Of a stretch of 64,000 nucleotides of DNA, positions 1 through 10,549 are shown piece by piece (position 1 is the first letter of the stretch; each line of letters starts with the position of its first letter). The notes beneath the pieces are model-generated. The model saw only the letters and a program-made list of their open reading frames with translations. It ran no database searches and was not told the origin of the DNA. The DNA comes from Saccharomyces uvarum (lineage: Eukaryota > Ascomycota > Saccharomycetes > Saccharomycetales > Saccharomycetaceae), in assembly GCA_947243795.1 (NCBI GenBank), contig OX365930.1, positions 186,001 to 250,000 of the forward strand, read 5' to 3'. Position numbers and translations under genes: made by a program.

Positions 1-756
1 AATAACATTCCACCACAACAAAGGCCCGCCCTAGGGTATTTTGTTGGACAACCAACCCATAGACCTAATACATCTATATCGTCTGTTGACGGGTCTATGA
101 GACCGTTCGGACCTGAATTTCATCGCGATAGCTTTTCTAAAGTTAGTACGCCTCTAACGACGTTACCACCACCAAGGCTACCTTCCATTCAATTCCCACA
201 TTCAGAAATGCCCGAGCCTACAGTGACAGATCTGCGCAACAGAACTCTAGACCATATCGACACATTAGCCGAAGCAGCCTCATCAGTAACTAAAAATCAG
301 AACTTCAGTGATGAAAGACATGCCCTCGACACTAACCACAAATCAACAACAATCAGTAGTTTACTGAACAATACTGACCGAGATGTGAAGGCTTCATTCC
401 AAAGCACTTCGAAGCACCAAGCACACGTTGAGGATACTCCGAACTTGAATAACATTGTAGTACAAGAAATCAAACCCAATATCACTACACCAAGATCCAG
501 TTCTATTTCTGCATTATTGAACCCTGTTCATGGGAATGGTCAACTTAATCCGGATGGGAGACCATTGCTACCATTTAACAATATTACTTCTCGTGGGCCC
601 CCTAGTTTTCCTTTACCCCCTCCGCGGACTAGTACAGCAATTCATGCGCCTCCAAAGTTCAATTTTTCGAATGATCCACTAGCAGCTTTGGCTGCAGTCG
701 CATCAGCGCCAGATGCAATAAATGGCTTTTTGTCCAAGAAGGATAATGATAATTAG
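1..756 (+). CDS. SNT1: SNT1, C-terminal part (Set3 complex subunit)
   Basis: The reading frame is open from base 1 and ends at a TAA, so this is the last 251 codons of a gene that begins outside the window. The visible part is low-complexity and rich in Pro, Ser and Asn, with no folded domain; the SANT domains of the family lie further upstream. The name comes mainly from position: SNT1 is the gene just before ELO2 in Saccharomyces. Snt1 is the NCoR-like scaffold of the Set3C histone deacetylase complex (Hos2, Hst1, Set3), which represses meiotic genes and acts behind elongating RNA polymerase II. The tail alone would not identify it. Confidence 0.82.
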   Translation, partial: NNIPPQQRPALGYFVGQPTHRPNTSISSVDGSMRPFGPEFHRDSFSKVSTPLTTLPPPRLPSIQFPHSEMPEPTVTDLRNRTLDHIDTLAEAASSVTKNQNFSDERHALDTNHKSTTISSLLNNTDRDVKASFQSTSKHQAHVEDTPNLNNIVVQEIKPNITTPRSSSISALLNPVHGNGQLNPDGRPLLPFNNITSRGPPSFPLPPPRTSTAIHAPPKFNFSNDPLAALAAVASAPDAINGFLSKKDNDN

Positions 757-1156
757 GAAAACGGCTGAAACAAGACCCTATCTAATTTTGTTTCCCACCC
801 CCCACTGGTTGATAGATAAGACATACATTTTATGGTGCGTGTTGTATTATATTCTATATATCTAATAAGGAGTTTTTAATGATGATTGTAATTCGTATTG
901 TTTTTGTATTATGAATATTTCTGATTATAAACGATTCTATTCACACGTCATATAACAATGTCACATTTTTCACCGCCTTTGGTACGAATTCACATGCCTT
1001 GGCGGGGCCACCGGCGAAAATCGCAAAACCTACTAACAGAAATAAACATCGCGAAAAAGTCGATGAAAAACTGGAAAATAATTTTCATTGAATTATCGTC
1101 CACAAGTAAATTTGTGCAAAAAAAAAGACTGAGCTAACTATCATTGCCTTGAAGCC
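757..1156. other. SNT1-ELO2 intergenic region
   Basis: This 400-bp stretch holds the SNT1 3' region and the ELO2 promoter. It is AT-rich, with a GC-rich block at about 995-1016 (tggcggggccaccgg). An A-run at 1120-1128 lies just before the ELO2 start. I see no open reading frame, RNA gene or repeat. Confidence 0.6.
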
Positions 1157-2200
1157 ATGAATTCACTCGTTACTCAATATGCTGCTCCTTTGTTTGAGCG
1201 TTATCCTCAACTCCATGACTACTTGCCAACTTTAGAACGTCCATTCTTCAATATTTCGTTGTGGGAACATTTCGATGATATCGTCACGTGTGTGACCAAC
1301 GGTAAGTTTGTTCCAAGTGAATTTCAGTTCATCCCAGGTGAACTGCCATTGAGTACATTGCCTCCTGTGCTATATACTATCGCTGCTTATTACGTGATTA
1401 TTTTCGGCGGTAAGTGTTTATTGAGTAAGTCGAAGCCATTTAAATTAAATGGCCTTTTCCAATTGCATAATTTGTTTTTAACTACTCTTTCATTGACACT
1501 GTTGGTTCTGATGGTGGAACAATTAGTGCCAATTATTGTTAACAACGGGCTATACTTTGCTATTTGTAATATTGGTGCTTGGACTCAACCAATGGTTACA
1601 TTGTATTACCTGAACTACATTGTCAAATTTATCGAATTCATAGACACCTTCTTTTTAGTGCTAAAGCATAAGAAATTGACATTTTTGCATACCTATCACC
1701 ATGGTGCTACTGCTTTATTGTGTTACACTCAATTAATGGGTAAGACTGCTATCTCCTGGGTCGTCATTTCATTGAATCTTGGTGTTCATGTTGTTATGTA
1801 TTGGTACTATTTCTTAGCTGCCAGAGGCATTAGAGTTTGGTGGAAGGAATGGGTTACCAGATTTCAAATCATTCAGTTTGTTTTTGATATTGGTTTTATT
1901 TATTTCGCTGTTTACCAGAAAGCCGTCCACTTGTATTTCCCTGTCCTGCCACATTGTGGTGATTGTGTTGGGTCCACTACTGCTACATTTGCAGGTTGTG
2001 CTATTATTTCTTCATACTTGGTGCTATTCATTTCATTCTACATTAACGTTTACAAGCGTAAAGGCACCAAGACCAGTAGAGTCGTTAAGCGTGCACATGG
2101 TGGTGTTGCTGCCAAAGTTAACGAATACGTTAACGTTGACCTGAAAAACGTCCCTACCCCATCACCATCACCAAAACCTCAACACAGAAGAAGAAAGTAA
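1157..2200 (+). CDS. ELO2: Fatty acid elongase Elo2 (Fen1)
   Basis: A 347-residue polytopic ER membrane protein of the ELO family. It condenses malonyl-CoA with acyl-CoA in very-long-chain fatty acid synthesis (up to about C24), feeding sphingolipid ceramides. The histidine box HTYHH is at residues 178-182, followed by GATALL. Several hydrophobic segments run from about residue 70 to 300. The tail is Lys/Arg-rich (QHRRRK), a typical ER-retrieval end. Length matches S. cerevisiae Elo2 and the sequence is very close to it, with scattered substitutions. It converges on RRP43 across a microsatellite-rich spacer. Confidence 0.97.
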   Translation: MNSLVTQYAAPLFERYPQLHDYLPTLERPFFNISLWEHFDDIVTCVTNGKFVPSEFQFIPGELPLSTLPPVLYTIAAYYVIIFGGKCLLSKSKPFKLNGLFQLHNLFLTTLSLTLLVLMVEQLVPIIVNNGLYFAICNIGAWTQPMVTLYYLNYIVKFIEFIDTFFLVLKHKKLTFLHTYHHGATALLCYTQLMGKTAISWVVISLNLGVHVVMYWYYFLAARGIRVWWKEWVTRFQIIQFVFDIGFIYFAVYQKAVHLYFPVLPHCGDCVGSTTATFAGCAIISSYLVLFISFYINVYKRKGTKTSRVVKRAHGGVAAKVNEYVNVDLKNVPTPSPSPKPQHRRRK

Positions 2201-2270
2201 GTTAAAAAACAATCTTCAAATAAGTTTTAGATGTTAAACTTCCATAAGTTTTTCTTTTTCTTGGTGTACC

Positions 2271-2335
2271 TATTATTACTATTATTATTATTATTATTAT
2301 TATTACTATTATGTTGCGGAGAGTGAGAAGGTTCG

Positions 2336-2377
<42 letters not shown>
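2271..2377. repeat. Microsatellites (TTA)n and (TA)n between ELO2 and RRP43
   Basis: The 302-bp convergent spacer holds an ATT/TTA trinucleotide run at about 2271-2311. A dinucleotide TA run at 2337-2369 passes into a short TG run (2369-2377) and a CATA-rich stretch to 2405. No gene is visible. These are simple repeats in a shared 3' region, probably length-variable between strains. Confidence 0.9.
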
Positions 2378-2502
2378 ATTTACACATACATACATGCATA
2401 TACATGCCGGGGAGTTTACTTAGTATATCTAGCTGTTCTCCTCGAAGAAAAGTTTTTCGATTCTCTCTCAATAGCCGACCCTTGGGGTTTTAAATAAGAG
2501 CT

Positions 2503-3684
2503 TTATTCATTTAATCTTGTTGATAAATCATTCGCTCTCACCTTCGATAACAATAATGATCTTTTTATCATCTCTGGTGTTATTTTAGCACCCGCTCCAA
2601 CTAATGTCAATTGCGTATAGTTGCCTTTAGCATTAGCAATCACAGAGATTGTAGAATGAATACTTGTTTCTTCAGCTTCTGTGTCTAAGTCGGCTATTAG
2701 TACAGGTCTGGCTTCGTCCATATCAATATCAACTTCTTCTTCAGCGTTATCAGGATCTTGTAGTTGTGATTCAGGATCTAAGTCTATTACTCCATAATTT
2801 GAAGCAAATGCAATATTTTGTGAGTTTATCATTAACGGTAGTGATTTCGTTTGGTCACATAAAATTTCGTATGTTTCTCTTATAGTGGCACTTCTTCCTC
2901 TTGTTCTTATAGTCATCCTCAAGTCGGATGCACGTTCATCTATAAATGCTCTAGGTAGTTTTACATCCTGTAAAGCGTACATTAAGGAATTCCAGCACAA
3001 ATCAAAAACAGGACCAGTACGACTCAAAACCATAATCTTCGCATACAAAACATATGACCATTTTCTTTTCATTTTCAAGTTTGTTTCATTTGATGGATCA
3101 TTTTCTAATTCATCCGGATATAAAACAGATAATGTACCATCTTCGTTTACACTACGGACACCTGCCTTTACCTTCAAAGCCTGTTTAGGCAGTATCCTAG
3201 AATGCAATACAGAATCGTATAGTTTTTGTGATATAGTCATTTCTTCATCGGTACAAGCACCCACTCTACCTCTTTCAACCTCCACCACTGGGTAGATAGA
3301 GGCATAGTTTGCAACTACATTTTCTTCCTTGGTTATTTCGTACAACTCGTCCTCACCGAAATCATCCAAATCTTTGATTGAGGCGCTGTTTTCTTCTATT
3401 ATTCCACCTGTAATAGAAGTGATTACTATAGTTTTTCCACTTTTCAAAACATTCGACCCTAAGATATTGTTTTTTGCATCGACATTCTCTGTATCCACGT
3501 AACGTGACAAAGTGTTGTTTTCTATTGTCACTTCTCTAAACTCTTCATATTTTCTTAAACATGGTCTGATACCTAGGGATAAATGCCTTTGTAAAGATAA
3601 TTCCGGAGATATTCTTGCAAGAACATCTGGTGGAAAAGTAATTGGGTGAACCTCGATAGTATCCAAAGCAGTATTCTCAGTCAT
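2503..3684 (-). CDS. RRP43: Exosome subunit Rrp43 (RNase PH-like)
   Basis: A 393-residue protein, essentially the length of S. cerevisiae Rrp43. It is one of six RNase PH-fold subunits forming the ring of the RNA exosome, which processes 5.8S rRNA and snoRNAs and degrades RNA in nucleus and cytoplasm. Yeast ring subunits have no catalytic activity; the ring channels RNA to Rrp44. The N-terminal part ([17 protein letters not shown]) is typical of the Rrp43/Rrp45 branch. An insert rich in Glu and Asp around residues 95-120 is visible. Upstream, shared with RBK1, CTCATCG at 3738-3744 and GGAAAATTC nearby resemble weak PAC/RRPE elements of ribosome-biogenesis genes. Confidence 0.95.
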   Translation of the reverse strand: MTENTALDTIEVHPITFPPDVLARISPELSLQRHLSLGIRPCLRKYEEFREVTIENNTLSRYVDTENVDAKNNILGSNVLKSGKTIVITSITGGIIEENSASIKDLDDFGEDELYEITKEENVVANYASIYPVVEVERGRVGACTDEEMTISQKLYDSVLHSRILPKQALKVKAGVRSVNEDGTLSVLYPDELENDPSNETNLKMKRKWSYVLYAKIMVLSRTGPVFDLCWNSLMYALQDVKLPRAFIDERASDLRMTIRTRGRSATIRETYEILCDQTKSLPLMINSQNIAFASNYGVIDLDPESQLQDPDNAEEEVDIDMDEARPVLIADLDTEAEETSIHSTISVIANAKGNYTQLTLVGAGAKITPEMIKRSLLLSKVRANDLSTRLNE

Positions 3685-3970
3685 CTTAAGTGGTACGGTT
3701 GTTTGGAAGCCTTGGCAATGGTACTATTCAAACAGTGCTCATCGTCTTATACTTCGACTTTATTACAATGGAAAATTCTGAAAAAAAGAAAGAAAAATAT
3801 CAAATCTCGTTTATAGCGATATTTCATGATCCTCAATGAATCTTAGCGGGTATATCAATTTTATATCCGTAGATGACTTGTAATAGTGAAAAAAAACAAT
3901 TAAGGATACTTCAAGTCCATTAATTTGTGCAATTATATTAAAATTGAAGCAGCACTTTTTTGTTTCAGAT

Positions 3971-4972
3971 ATGGGCATTACCGTGATCGGTTCTTTGAAC
4001 TACGATTTAGACACATTTACAGATAGATTACCTGATGCAGGGGAGACTTTCAGGGCCAACCGCTTCGAGACTCATGCAGGTGGTAAAGGATTGAACCAGG
4101 CTGCGGCTACTGGTAAACTGAGAGAGCCTAGCAGCAACTACAGCGTTAGAATGATTGGGAATGTTGGCGATGACGCATTTGGTAAGGAATTGAAAGGTGT
4201 GTTGAAAGATTACAATGTAGACACTACATATGTCGGTACTTGTGCTGACACTAGTACAGGTACGGCTACTATTTTGATTGAAGAGAAAGTAGGTGGTCAG
4301 AATAGAATATTGATTGTTGAAGGTGCTAACGGAAAAACTGTGTATGATAGCAAGCAATTGAGTGAATTTTTCCCTAAAAACAATCATGAAGAAGAATATG
4401 TAGTATTCCAACACGAAATTCCAGACCCTATATCCATAATCAAATGGATACACGAGAACAGGCCGAGTTTTCAAGTTGTATACAATCCTTCACCATTCAA
4501 GGCCATGGATAGAGGAGATTGGGTATTGATAGATATTCTAGTTGTCAACGAAATCGAAGGACTTCAAATCCTAGAAACTATATTTGATAGTCATTTCGTC
4601 GAACAAGTAAAGAAGCAAATAAAGGACGATTTCATCGGAGAATATCGTAAAGTTTGTGAAATATTACATAAAGCACTTATTGACCAAAATAAAAAAGGCA
4701 CTGTGGTTATGACTTTGGGCTCTAAAGGGGTGTTATTTTGTTCACATGAAAACCCCCAAGTTGAATTCCTTCCAGCCGTTAAAGACGTTCCTGTGGTTGA
4801 CACCACTGGTGCCGGAGACACATTTTTAGGTGCTTTGGTTACCCAATTGTATCAAGGAGAGAAGTTGTCTACGGCTATAAATTTCTCGACTTTGGCAAGT
4901 TCGTTGACTATTCAGAAAAAAGGTGCTGCTGAAAGTATGCCAGTGTATAAGGACGTTAAAAATGTTATGTAA
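3971..4972 (+). CDS. RBK1: Ribokinase Rbk1
   Basis: A PfkB-family sugar kinase that phosphorylates D-ribose to ribose 5-phosphate. The frame opens 9 codons earlier at 3944, but I place the start at 3971 ([12 protein letters not shown]). That gives 333 residues, the length of S. cerevisiae Rbk1, and puts the conserved first strand at the N-terminus. The substrate-binding GGKGLNQA is near residues 37-44. The ATP/anion-hole motif DTTGAGD is at 277-283, with Asp283 as catalytic base. It diverges from RRP43 and converges on PHO87. Confidence 0.95.
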   Translation: MGITVIGSLNYDLDTFTDRLPDAGETFRANRFETHAGGKGLNQAAATGKLREPSSNYSVRMIGNVGDDAFGKELKGVLKDYNVDTTYVGTCADTSTGTATILIEEKVGGQNRILIVEGANGKTVYDSKQLSEFFPKNNHEEEYVVFQHEIPDPISIIKWIHENRPSFQVVYNPSPFKAMDRGDWVLIDILVVNEIEGLQILETIFDSHFVEQVKKQIKDDFIGEYRKVCEILHKALIDQNKKGTVVMTLGSKGVLFCSHENPQVEFLPAVKDVPVVDTTGAGDTFLGALVTQLYQGEKLSTAINFSTLASSLTIQKKGAAESMPVYKDVKNVM

Positions 4973-5094
4973 TACTCTAGAAATACTATTGTTTTTTTTA
5001 ATTTATAAGTTTTTTTATTTTTCGTTAATTGTCTAAGAGTTCGAATTGTACAAAAAATGTAGAAGTTAGAAGACGTTACTCATGAAGATACTCT

Positions 5095-7851
5095 TTAGGT
5101 ACTACCTTTCAAAACGGATGAACTAATACCATAACCTATGGTAATGACACAAACAAACGCTAATAATGAGGCAGGAACACCTCGTGAAATAAAAGCGCCC
5201 ACAGTTAACCACCTGTTACCCTTTTTATCTGTCATAGAAATAGCAGTAACGTTAGGGAACCCAGAGGAGGCCAACCCCATACCACACGATGCCAACAAAG
5301 CGCAACCGAATACAAGAATTGGAGCTGCTTTAGGGTCAGACAATTTGTCACCAACTTCTTGTACCAAAGGAATGATGATAATAGCTGACACTGTATGTGA
5401 GACAAAAGTACCAACGACCAACATTAAGATGCCAAAGATACATAAGATAGCAAAGACACCGTCATTTTCAATTTTCTTTTGTAAAGCTCTTGCAATTGTA
5501 ACTAGTAAACCTGATGACGAAACAGCTTTACCAAGGGCAATACCACCCATAGCTAAAATAACAATCGACCAGGGAAATGTGTTAAAATCCTTTGTTGACA
5601 ACAACCCTGTACCGAAAAACAAGACGATCGGTATGACAGCAATTAAACCAGACGACCCGAAGGCACTTTCGATTTGTGACTCTAAACACCACAAAAGAAT
5701 GGTAGCAATTGTCACAGCGATAATGTAATATTGTTTTATAGTAAACCTCGTTTTTATTGGCTTGAATTTTTCAAGTTTGGTTTTGTTTATTTTAAAGGAG
5801 AATATCATCACAGCCCATGCACACAACATCGATAAAATACCTGTAGGTAATGCCACGGCAAAAAATTGGCCCCAGCCAATACCATAAGGCTTCAAGTACT
5901 GCATTGAGATAATATTTTGGGGTGAAGAGATTGGTGAAGCCATACCACCAATATCCGCCGAAAGTGCTACTCCCATCACTAATGCCTTGGCAAATGGTGA
6001 AGTGTAGTCTAATGGGTCTAATAACGGCGTCAGTAAGGAATACGTTAAAACAGGTGACGCAACATTGGAAATCCACATGGAAAGGAAGAACACTACACCC
6101 ATTGCCATTAAAAGAACATTTCTCGGTTTTGTACCTGCAAGGGCCAATAACCAAGAAGCTAGAACTTTGGCAATATCATATTGAGACAGAGCTTCACCCA
6201 ATGTAAAACCTGCTAACAAGATCATAATGGTAGATGACCACATTGTACCTAAAATTTCTGTAGAGGCAGCCGCGGCTTTCATCACAGTACCATCATCGCT
6301 CTTAAGTACACGGAAAAGGACAGTCAAAAGAGGGACGAGTAGACCTGTAATGTGTAAGGGAATGGCTTCGCTGGCCCATAAGAAAGCACAGCATTCCACC
6401 AAAGCCATACATCTGTGTTCTACAGGATCATTAAAAGTCTTGACACCTAACAACACACCTGTGACGATTATGATGAACCCTATTTTCATGGCCCTTTTAC
6501 CAAATAACAGTTTTGGAACTGCCAAATTCTCGATAGTAGTAAACTTTAAGTTTATTGACTTTGGTAGTGGATATTTGAAGTATTCAATTTGAAGCTTTTC
6601 TTGCATCAACTTTTCAGTTTCGTCTTCAATGGCTATTATATCTCTGTTTTGTGATGAAAGGCCTAACATATCTTTCCAGGTGTTACTTCTCTCCCAGACA
6701 ATGTGGTCATGCAGGTAAGATTTTAGCTCTTGCTTGCATTTGTCTACGTTACCGGGGTGGCCCATCAGAACGGCGTAAAATTCGATAAGTTGTGCAATTT
6801 TATTGTTCAAAGTGGCCAAGGTTTCATGCTGGAAGATGTAGGTGTCTTTGAAAAACTCCTCACTTTCAATTAGTTCTTGCCTAGTATTCATATGTAGCAC
6901 TTTATCGGACTTCTTGGTGATTTTACCAAAGCCCATTCTGTTTAGTTCGATGAATGATTTCAATTGACAAAGATCTATGTAAAGGTTGATCATGGTTTGC
7001 TTCAGTAGAGACTTTTTCTGCGATTTGATATTGAATTGAGAGTAGTTCAAAAGGGCTGTATTGTCTGCGTAAACGTCCATTTCATCATCTTCATCCATTT
7101 CCTCTTCACTATAGTCAAACCTGTTTCTTAGTTCACTCTCATCGTTAGAAGAATGGAACTCAAACGGGTTGGTAGATACATGTACCTGGGATTTCTCAGA
7201 AACGATCTGTCTTAGAGAAGGCAAATCTTGGATTTCAGGATCAAAAGCCTCGTTCAATCTTGTGACGATGCCTTCTTTTTCGAGGTCATTAATCAAGTGG
7301 ACAAACCTTTCATAGGACTTAGCTTCTATTCTTTTGTAAAAGTCGTCTACCTTCAATTTTTCGTCACTTAAGTTGGTAACAAAAGCATCATATGAACTGA
7401 ACAAAGTCTTTCCCTCGCTGCTCACTGATGAACTACGAGAATCGAAGAATTTTTTACTTAAGAATTTCCGATTGAAAGCTGTAGTTTTGCCTCGAGGTGA
7501 CAATTCGTCTAGCTCAATTGTTTCCTCATTTATGTTGTTTCCATCGATTGCTTTTTCGTCAGTTTCTCCATTTTTTTTGCTGGATGACGACGATTGTTTA
7601 GAACCGAACAGTTTATGCTTGAGCTTGTTAGTGAACTTTCTCTTAGAGGAAGATGGCTCACCTTGAGGAACATTACTTTCTATATCTGTAATAGGACCTG
7701 GTGTCTGAGACCTGACGTCATCGTTTGAGGTGTCCCGTTTCAATTCATCTGTTTGTAATGTGTAGATAAGATTCTTCAATTCATTATAGTCTAAATAATG
7801 GTTCTGCCATTCAGGGACAGCATTGTATTTTAGAAAGTGTGAAAATCTCAT
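5095..7851 (-). CDS. PHO87: Low-affinity phosphate transporter Pho87
   Basis: A 918-residue plasma-membrane protein that imports inorganic phosphate when it is plentiful and contributes to phosphate signalling. The N-terminus (MRFSHFLKYNAVPEWQNHY) is an SPX domain, which binds inositol pyrophosphates. Its conserved helices are split by acidic and Ser-rich inserts (about residues 60-130 and 230-260). From about residue 430 to the end there are some twelve hydrophobic segments of the DASS/SLC13 type, with the PISSPQN signature. S. cerevisiae Pho87 is about 923 residues, with Pho90 as paralog. Confidence 0.96.
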   Translation of the reverse strand: MRFSHFLKYNAVPEWQNHYLDYNELKNLIYTLQTDELKRDTSNDDVRSQTPGPITDIESNVPQGEPSSSKRKFTNKLKHKLFGSKQSSSSSKKNGETDEKAIDGNNINEETIELDELSPRGKTTAFNRKFLSKKFFDSRSSSVSSEGKTLFSSYDAFVTNLSDEKLKVDDFYKRIEAKSYERFVHLINDLEKEGIVTRLNEAFDPEIQDLPSLRQIVSEKSQVHVSTNPFEFHSSNDESELRNRFDYSEEEMDEDDEMDVYADNTALLNYSQFNIKSQKKSLLKQTMINLYIDLCQLKSFIELNRMGFGKITKKSDKVLHMNTRQELIESEEFFKDTYIFQHETLATLNNKIAQLIEFYAVLMGHPGNVDKCKQELKSYLHDHIVWERSNTWKDMLGLSSQNRDIIAIEDETEKLMQEKLQIEYFKYPLPKSINLKFTTIENLAVPKLLFGKRAMKIGFIIIVTGVLLGVKTFNDPVEHRCMALVECCAFLWASEAIPLHITGLLVPLLTVLFRVLKSDDGTVMKAAAASTEILGTMWSSTIMILLAGFTLGEALSQYDIAKVLASWLLALAGTKPRNVLLMAMGVVFFLSMWISNVASPVLTYSLLTPLLDPLDYTSPFAKALVMGVALSADIGGMASPISSPQNIISMQYLKPYGIGWGQFFAVALPTGILSMLCAWAVMIFSFKINKTKLEKFKPIKTRFTIKQYYIIAVTIATILLWCLESQIESAFGSSGLIAVIPIVLFFGTGLLSTKDFNTFPWSIVILAMGGIALGKAVSSSGLLVTIARALQKKIENDGVFAILCIFGILMLVVGTFVSHTVSAIIIIPLVQEVGDKLSDPKAAPILVFGCALLASCGMGLASSGFPNVTAISMTDKKGNRWLTVGAFISRGVPASLLAFVCVITIGYGISSSVLKGST

Positions 7852-8260
7852 GCTGCAGATAAATGAAAATCTGCCTTTGTCCTGTTTGTGCTGCCTTTCA
7901 CTGAAGGATGAAAGTTTTTTGGTGTGGGAATAAGTTTTTTGGTCATAATTTTTAAATGCATCGGATTATTTTCCCACGTGCCGAAATATCTATTAATCAA
8001 TGAGTTAAAGGCTTAGAAGTAAAGAACGTATAGAGGAGAGAGGCTGTATTGTTAATTGTGAAATGTAAGAAGGAACAAGCACAGGGATATTTAGTACAGT
8101 TAGGGGTTAAGTGATGGCGATTGTTAATAGTATTAACCAATATTTATGTCAATTTTTCTTGCTAGCAATTATGTATGGTTCTTCCATTTTTTAGTACTAA
8201 ACATGAATATTAATTTTAAAGATATGTAGGTTTTTTCTTTTCTTTTTAAGATAAAATTCC
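7852..8260. other. PHO87-BUD5 intergenic region with possible origin
   Basis: A 409-bp gap holding the PHO87 promoter and the BUD5 3' region. S. cerevisiae has the replication origin ARS314 at this place. On the minus strand at 8198-8208 there is ATTCATGTTTA, a 10 of 11 match to the ARS consensus WTTTAYRTTTW, in AT-rich DNA beside the BUD5 stop. No gene or RNA is visible. Confidence 0.4.
7975..7980. promoter_or_regulatory. CACGTG element upstream of PHO87
   Basis: A palindromic E-box, CACGTG with CCC on its 5' side, lies about 125 bp upstream of the PHO87 start. This is the core bound by Pho4 and by Cbf1. PHO87 is usually described as little induced by phosphate starvation, so Cbf1 binding is also possible. 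The site is seen; the regulator is inferred. Confidence 0.45.
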
Positions 8261-10084
8261 TTACACAAGTCTGGGAACTTTAGCAATACTGACTTGGTAA
8301 GCTCTATCTTTATCGTCGTTGTATAAGCTATTTACGTCTGTCATAGCGACCAAAAGGTTTTTTGCATTATTTTCCGAACAAGTCAAAGTTTTATATTGCT
8401 TTTGTTGCAAATGTTGGGCGAAGGCTATGATTTTTGTGATTCGATGGAATTTAAGCATGTTGATACCAGTTCCATCTTTGGCGAATGTCTCGTTTCCATC
8501 GCGGATGAATGTTATGTCTCTTATGAACAGCGAAGTAAACGGGACACACGGCTGCGCATTGTGTGCAATATCTTGGATTATGCTTCTGTACACATTGTAG
8601 TTGTTGTTGGGGTGTACTATACTCTTTAGGGACTCAAAAAGCGTGGAAAATGTGTCATCTAGCGGATAAGATAGTCTTTCAATGGAATGGTTCTGCAGTG
8701 AGGTGATAATAGAAGCGAGAGAGTTGAGGTTCCCCATATAAAGGCAGGATAATGCGACATATAGCCAATAAGAAATTGTGTGTGTCTGCTGTATAGTTGT
8801 CTCGAGTACATAGTACGATAGCTGGTTCGAGAATCTAAAAACCAAGTCAATTGTTGTATCGTTATTTTTGAAATACCTCGGAAACTCTATTGTTTCAATA
8901 TCCAAAAACAGGGCAGACTCTAAGAGGGTCAATGTCTTTGCGAGAGTCCATGGAGGTATATCAAGGTCGAATGTTTCCCCCTCTGGTTTTTCACCTAATT
9001 TCCATTGCAAGAGCAATGTATCGAGATCACCTGTGTGAGACAGTTCGTAATTTTCGTCAGTTCTATCTATTTTGTATTCCTCAATTAGGGCTGTGTAATC
9101 AATAGCGGGTTTGCTGGTGTCTAGTTCGTGGTCAGATACGCCAATGTACTGCACTTTTAATTGCCTGGTTCTTGGCCCACCTGTAAGCAATTGAACAACA
9201 TCTGTAAATAGCGTCTTATACATATCGGAAGCAGCTAAATGGTTGTACCAAAAGAGGAGGATGTGGTTCAAGGTGTTGTTGCCGTCTTGCCAATAAGATT
9301 CTAGCCAGAGTTGGATTAGACGAAGGACAGAGTGTCTTTCGTGTTTGTCGTTATTTTGGAGATAGCAGTGTAGCAACTCTTGGAGGAGTCCATTGTCAGT
9401 TGTCCAGTCCCTAAAGTTGAGTAACAGGTTGGCAGACTCAAACGGCGATGGCTTTTGCCATTGCTGGCTGTCGAGCGGGAGCATTTTATCGAGGTACTGT
9501 TGTATTTCTACGACCTCTTGTAAGACCTCATCCATGCTGAAAAGCAAATGGTCCTCTCCCATTACGACTTGGATTAGTGCTGCGACCCTTTGGAAGTCGA
9601 GGTTGCTATGAAGAAGGTAGTCGGCAATTTTCGTAAACAATTCTTGGGTTGCTTGTTGGATTGAGCTTACGAACGGTCGCCACACGGCGAGAAACCTCCA
9701 AGCAGAGTTTGCAAGCACCAAAAGGGTATCCTGGTTTGCGTCAGCACCCAGTCTATACCAATCACTGAGTAGACGTTTTCTTGTTCTTCGTATTTCGTGG
9801 TTTCTTTTTACCAGGAGACATTCTCTAGAGACGCAGGCAGCTGCTTCCAGCAGCTGCCGTACGGCCGTTCTCATATTATCGAGGATTTTTTTTGGGACAA
9901 TATTGTTGTTATAATGCTGTGTGTGGCTTAAGAACTGTATTAGGAGTACATCTGTAATTTTGGAAAGGTGTGTTTTGTTTACTCTTCTTGTAACTATTTG
10001 GCCCTGAATGGCGAAGCGTACGGTTACAAATTGGTCGTCTTGTTCAAGAAGGTAGGCCAGGACATTATCTATCAGTACAAACAT
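8261..10084 (-). CDS. BUD5: Bud-site selection GEF Bud5
   Basis: Guanine-nucleotide exchange factor for the Ras-like GTPase Rsr1/Bud1, which marks the bud site at the cortex. The C-terminal part (about residues 340-590) has the CDC25-type RasGEF layout, including PRYFKNN and LKFHRITKIIAFAQ. The 607-codon frame starts at the only available ATG: an in-frame TAA lies 15 codons upstream (10130-10132) with no ATG between. As I recall, the S. cerevisiae annotation (642 residues) starts 35 codons further up, next to the alpha2 stop, so that extension is not available here. The 5' part of the gene lies in the W/X region shared with the silent HML cassette. Confidence 0.93.
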   Translation of the reverse strand: MFVLIDNVLAYLLEQDDQFVTVRFAIQGQIVTRRVNKTHLSKITDVLLIQFLSHTQHYNNNIVPKKILDNMRTAVRQLLEAAACVSRECLLVKRNHEIRRTRKRLLSDWYRLGADANQDTLLVLANSAWRFLAVWRPFVSSIQQATQELFTKIADYLLHSNLDFQRVAALIQVVMGEDHLLFSMDEVLQEVVEIQQYLDKMLPLDSQQWQKPSPFESANLLLNFRDWTTDNGLLQELLHCYLQNNDKHERHSVLRLIQLWLESYWQDGNNTLNHILLFWYNHLAASDMYKTLFTDVVQLLTGGPRTRQLKVQYIGVSDHELDTSKPAIDYTALIEEYKIDRTDENYELSHTGDLDTLLLQWKLGEKPEGETFDLDIPPWTLAKTLTLLESALFLDIETIEFPRYFKNNDTTIDLVFRFSNQLSYYVLETTIQQTHTISYWLYVALSCLYMGNLNSLASIITSLQNHSIERLSYPLDDTFSTLFESLKSIVHPNNNYNVYRSIIQDIAHNAQPCVPFTSLFIRDITFIRDGNETFAKDGTGINMLKFHRITKIIAFAQHLQQKQYKTLTCSENNAKNLLVAMTDVNSLYNDDKDRAYQVSIAKVPRLV

Positions 10085-10189
10085 CTTAGTAGTGTCTGAG
10101 GAGAGGGTTGATTGTTTATGTATTTTTGTTTATGTATATATATATATATATATATTCTACACAGATATATACATATTTGTTTTTCGGGC

Positions 10190-10549
10190 TCATTCTTTCT
10201 TCTTTGCCAGAGGCTCACCGCTCAAGAGGTCCGCTAATTCTGGAGCGATTGTTATTGTTTTTTCTTTTCTTCTTCTATTCGAAACCCAGTTTTTGATTTG
10301 AATGCGAGATAAACTGGTATTCTTCATTAGATTCTCTAGGCCCTTGGTATCTAGATATGGGTTCTCGATGTTCTTTGCAAACCAACTTTCTAGTATTCGG
10401 ACATTTTCTTTTGTAAACCGGTGTCCTCTGTAAGGTTTAGTACTTTTGTTTATCATATCTTGAGTTACCACATTAAATACCAACCCATCCGCCGATTTAT
10501 TTTTCTGTGTAAGTTGATAATTACTTCTATCGTTTTCTATGCTGCGCAT
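10190..10549 (-). CDS. MATA2: MATa2 protein
   Basis: A 119-residue frame starting at MRSIEND, identical to residues 92-210 of S. cerevisiae alpha2 as I recall it. It contains the three-residue-extended (TALE) homeodomain, with [10 protein letters not shown] as the recognition helix. In MATalpha the full alpha2 is made with Mcm1 and a1. At MATa only this C-terminal part is encoded, and no function is known. The alpha2 frame stays open upstream to the X/Y junction (about residue 26 of alpha2) but has no other ATG until 10549. The DNA also appears identical to S. cerevisiae, including silent sites. MATa2 is known as exceptionally invariant among sensu stricto yeasts. Confidence 0.9.

Noticed and set aside
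10092-10301. A short plus-strand frame over the BUD5-a2 spacer
   Set aside because: It is driven by the (TA)n run and overlaps a2 coding sequence; it has no protein features.
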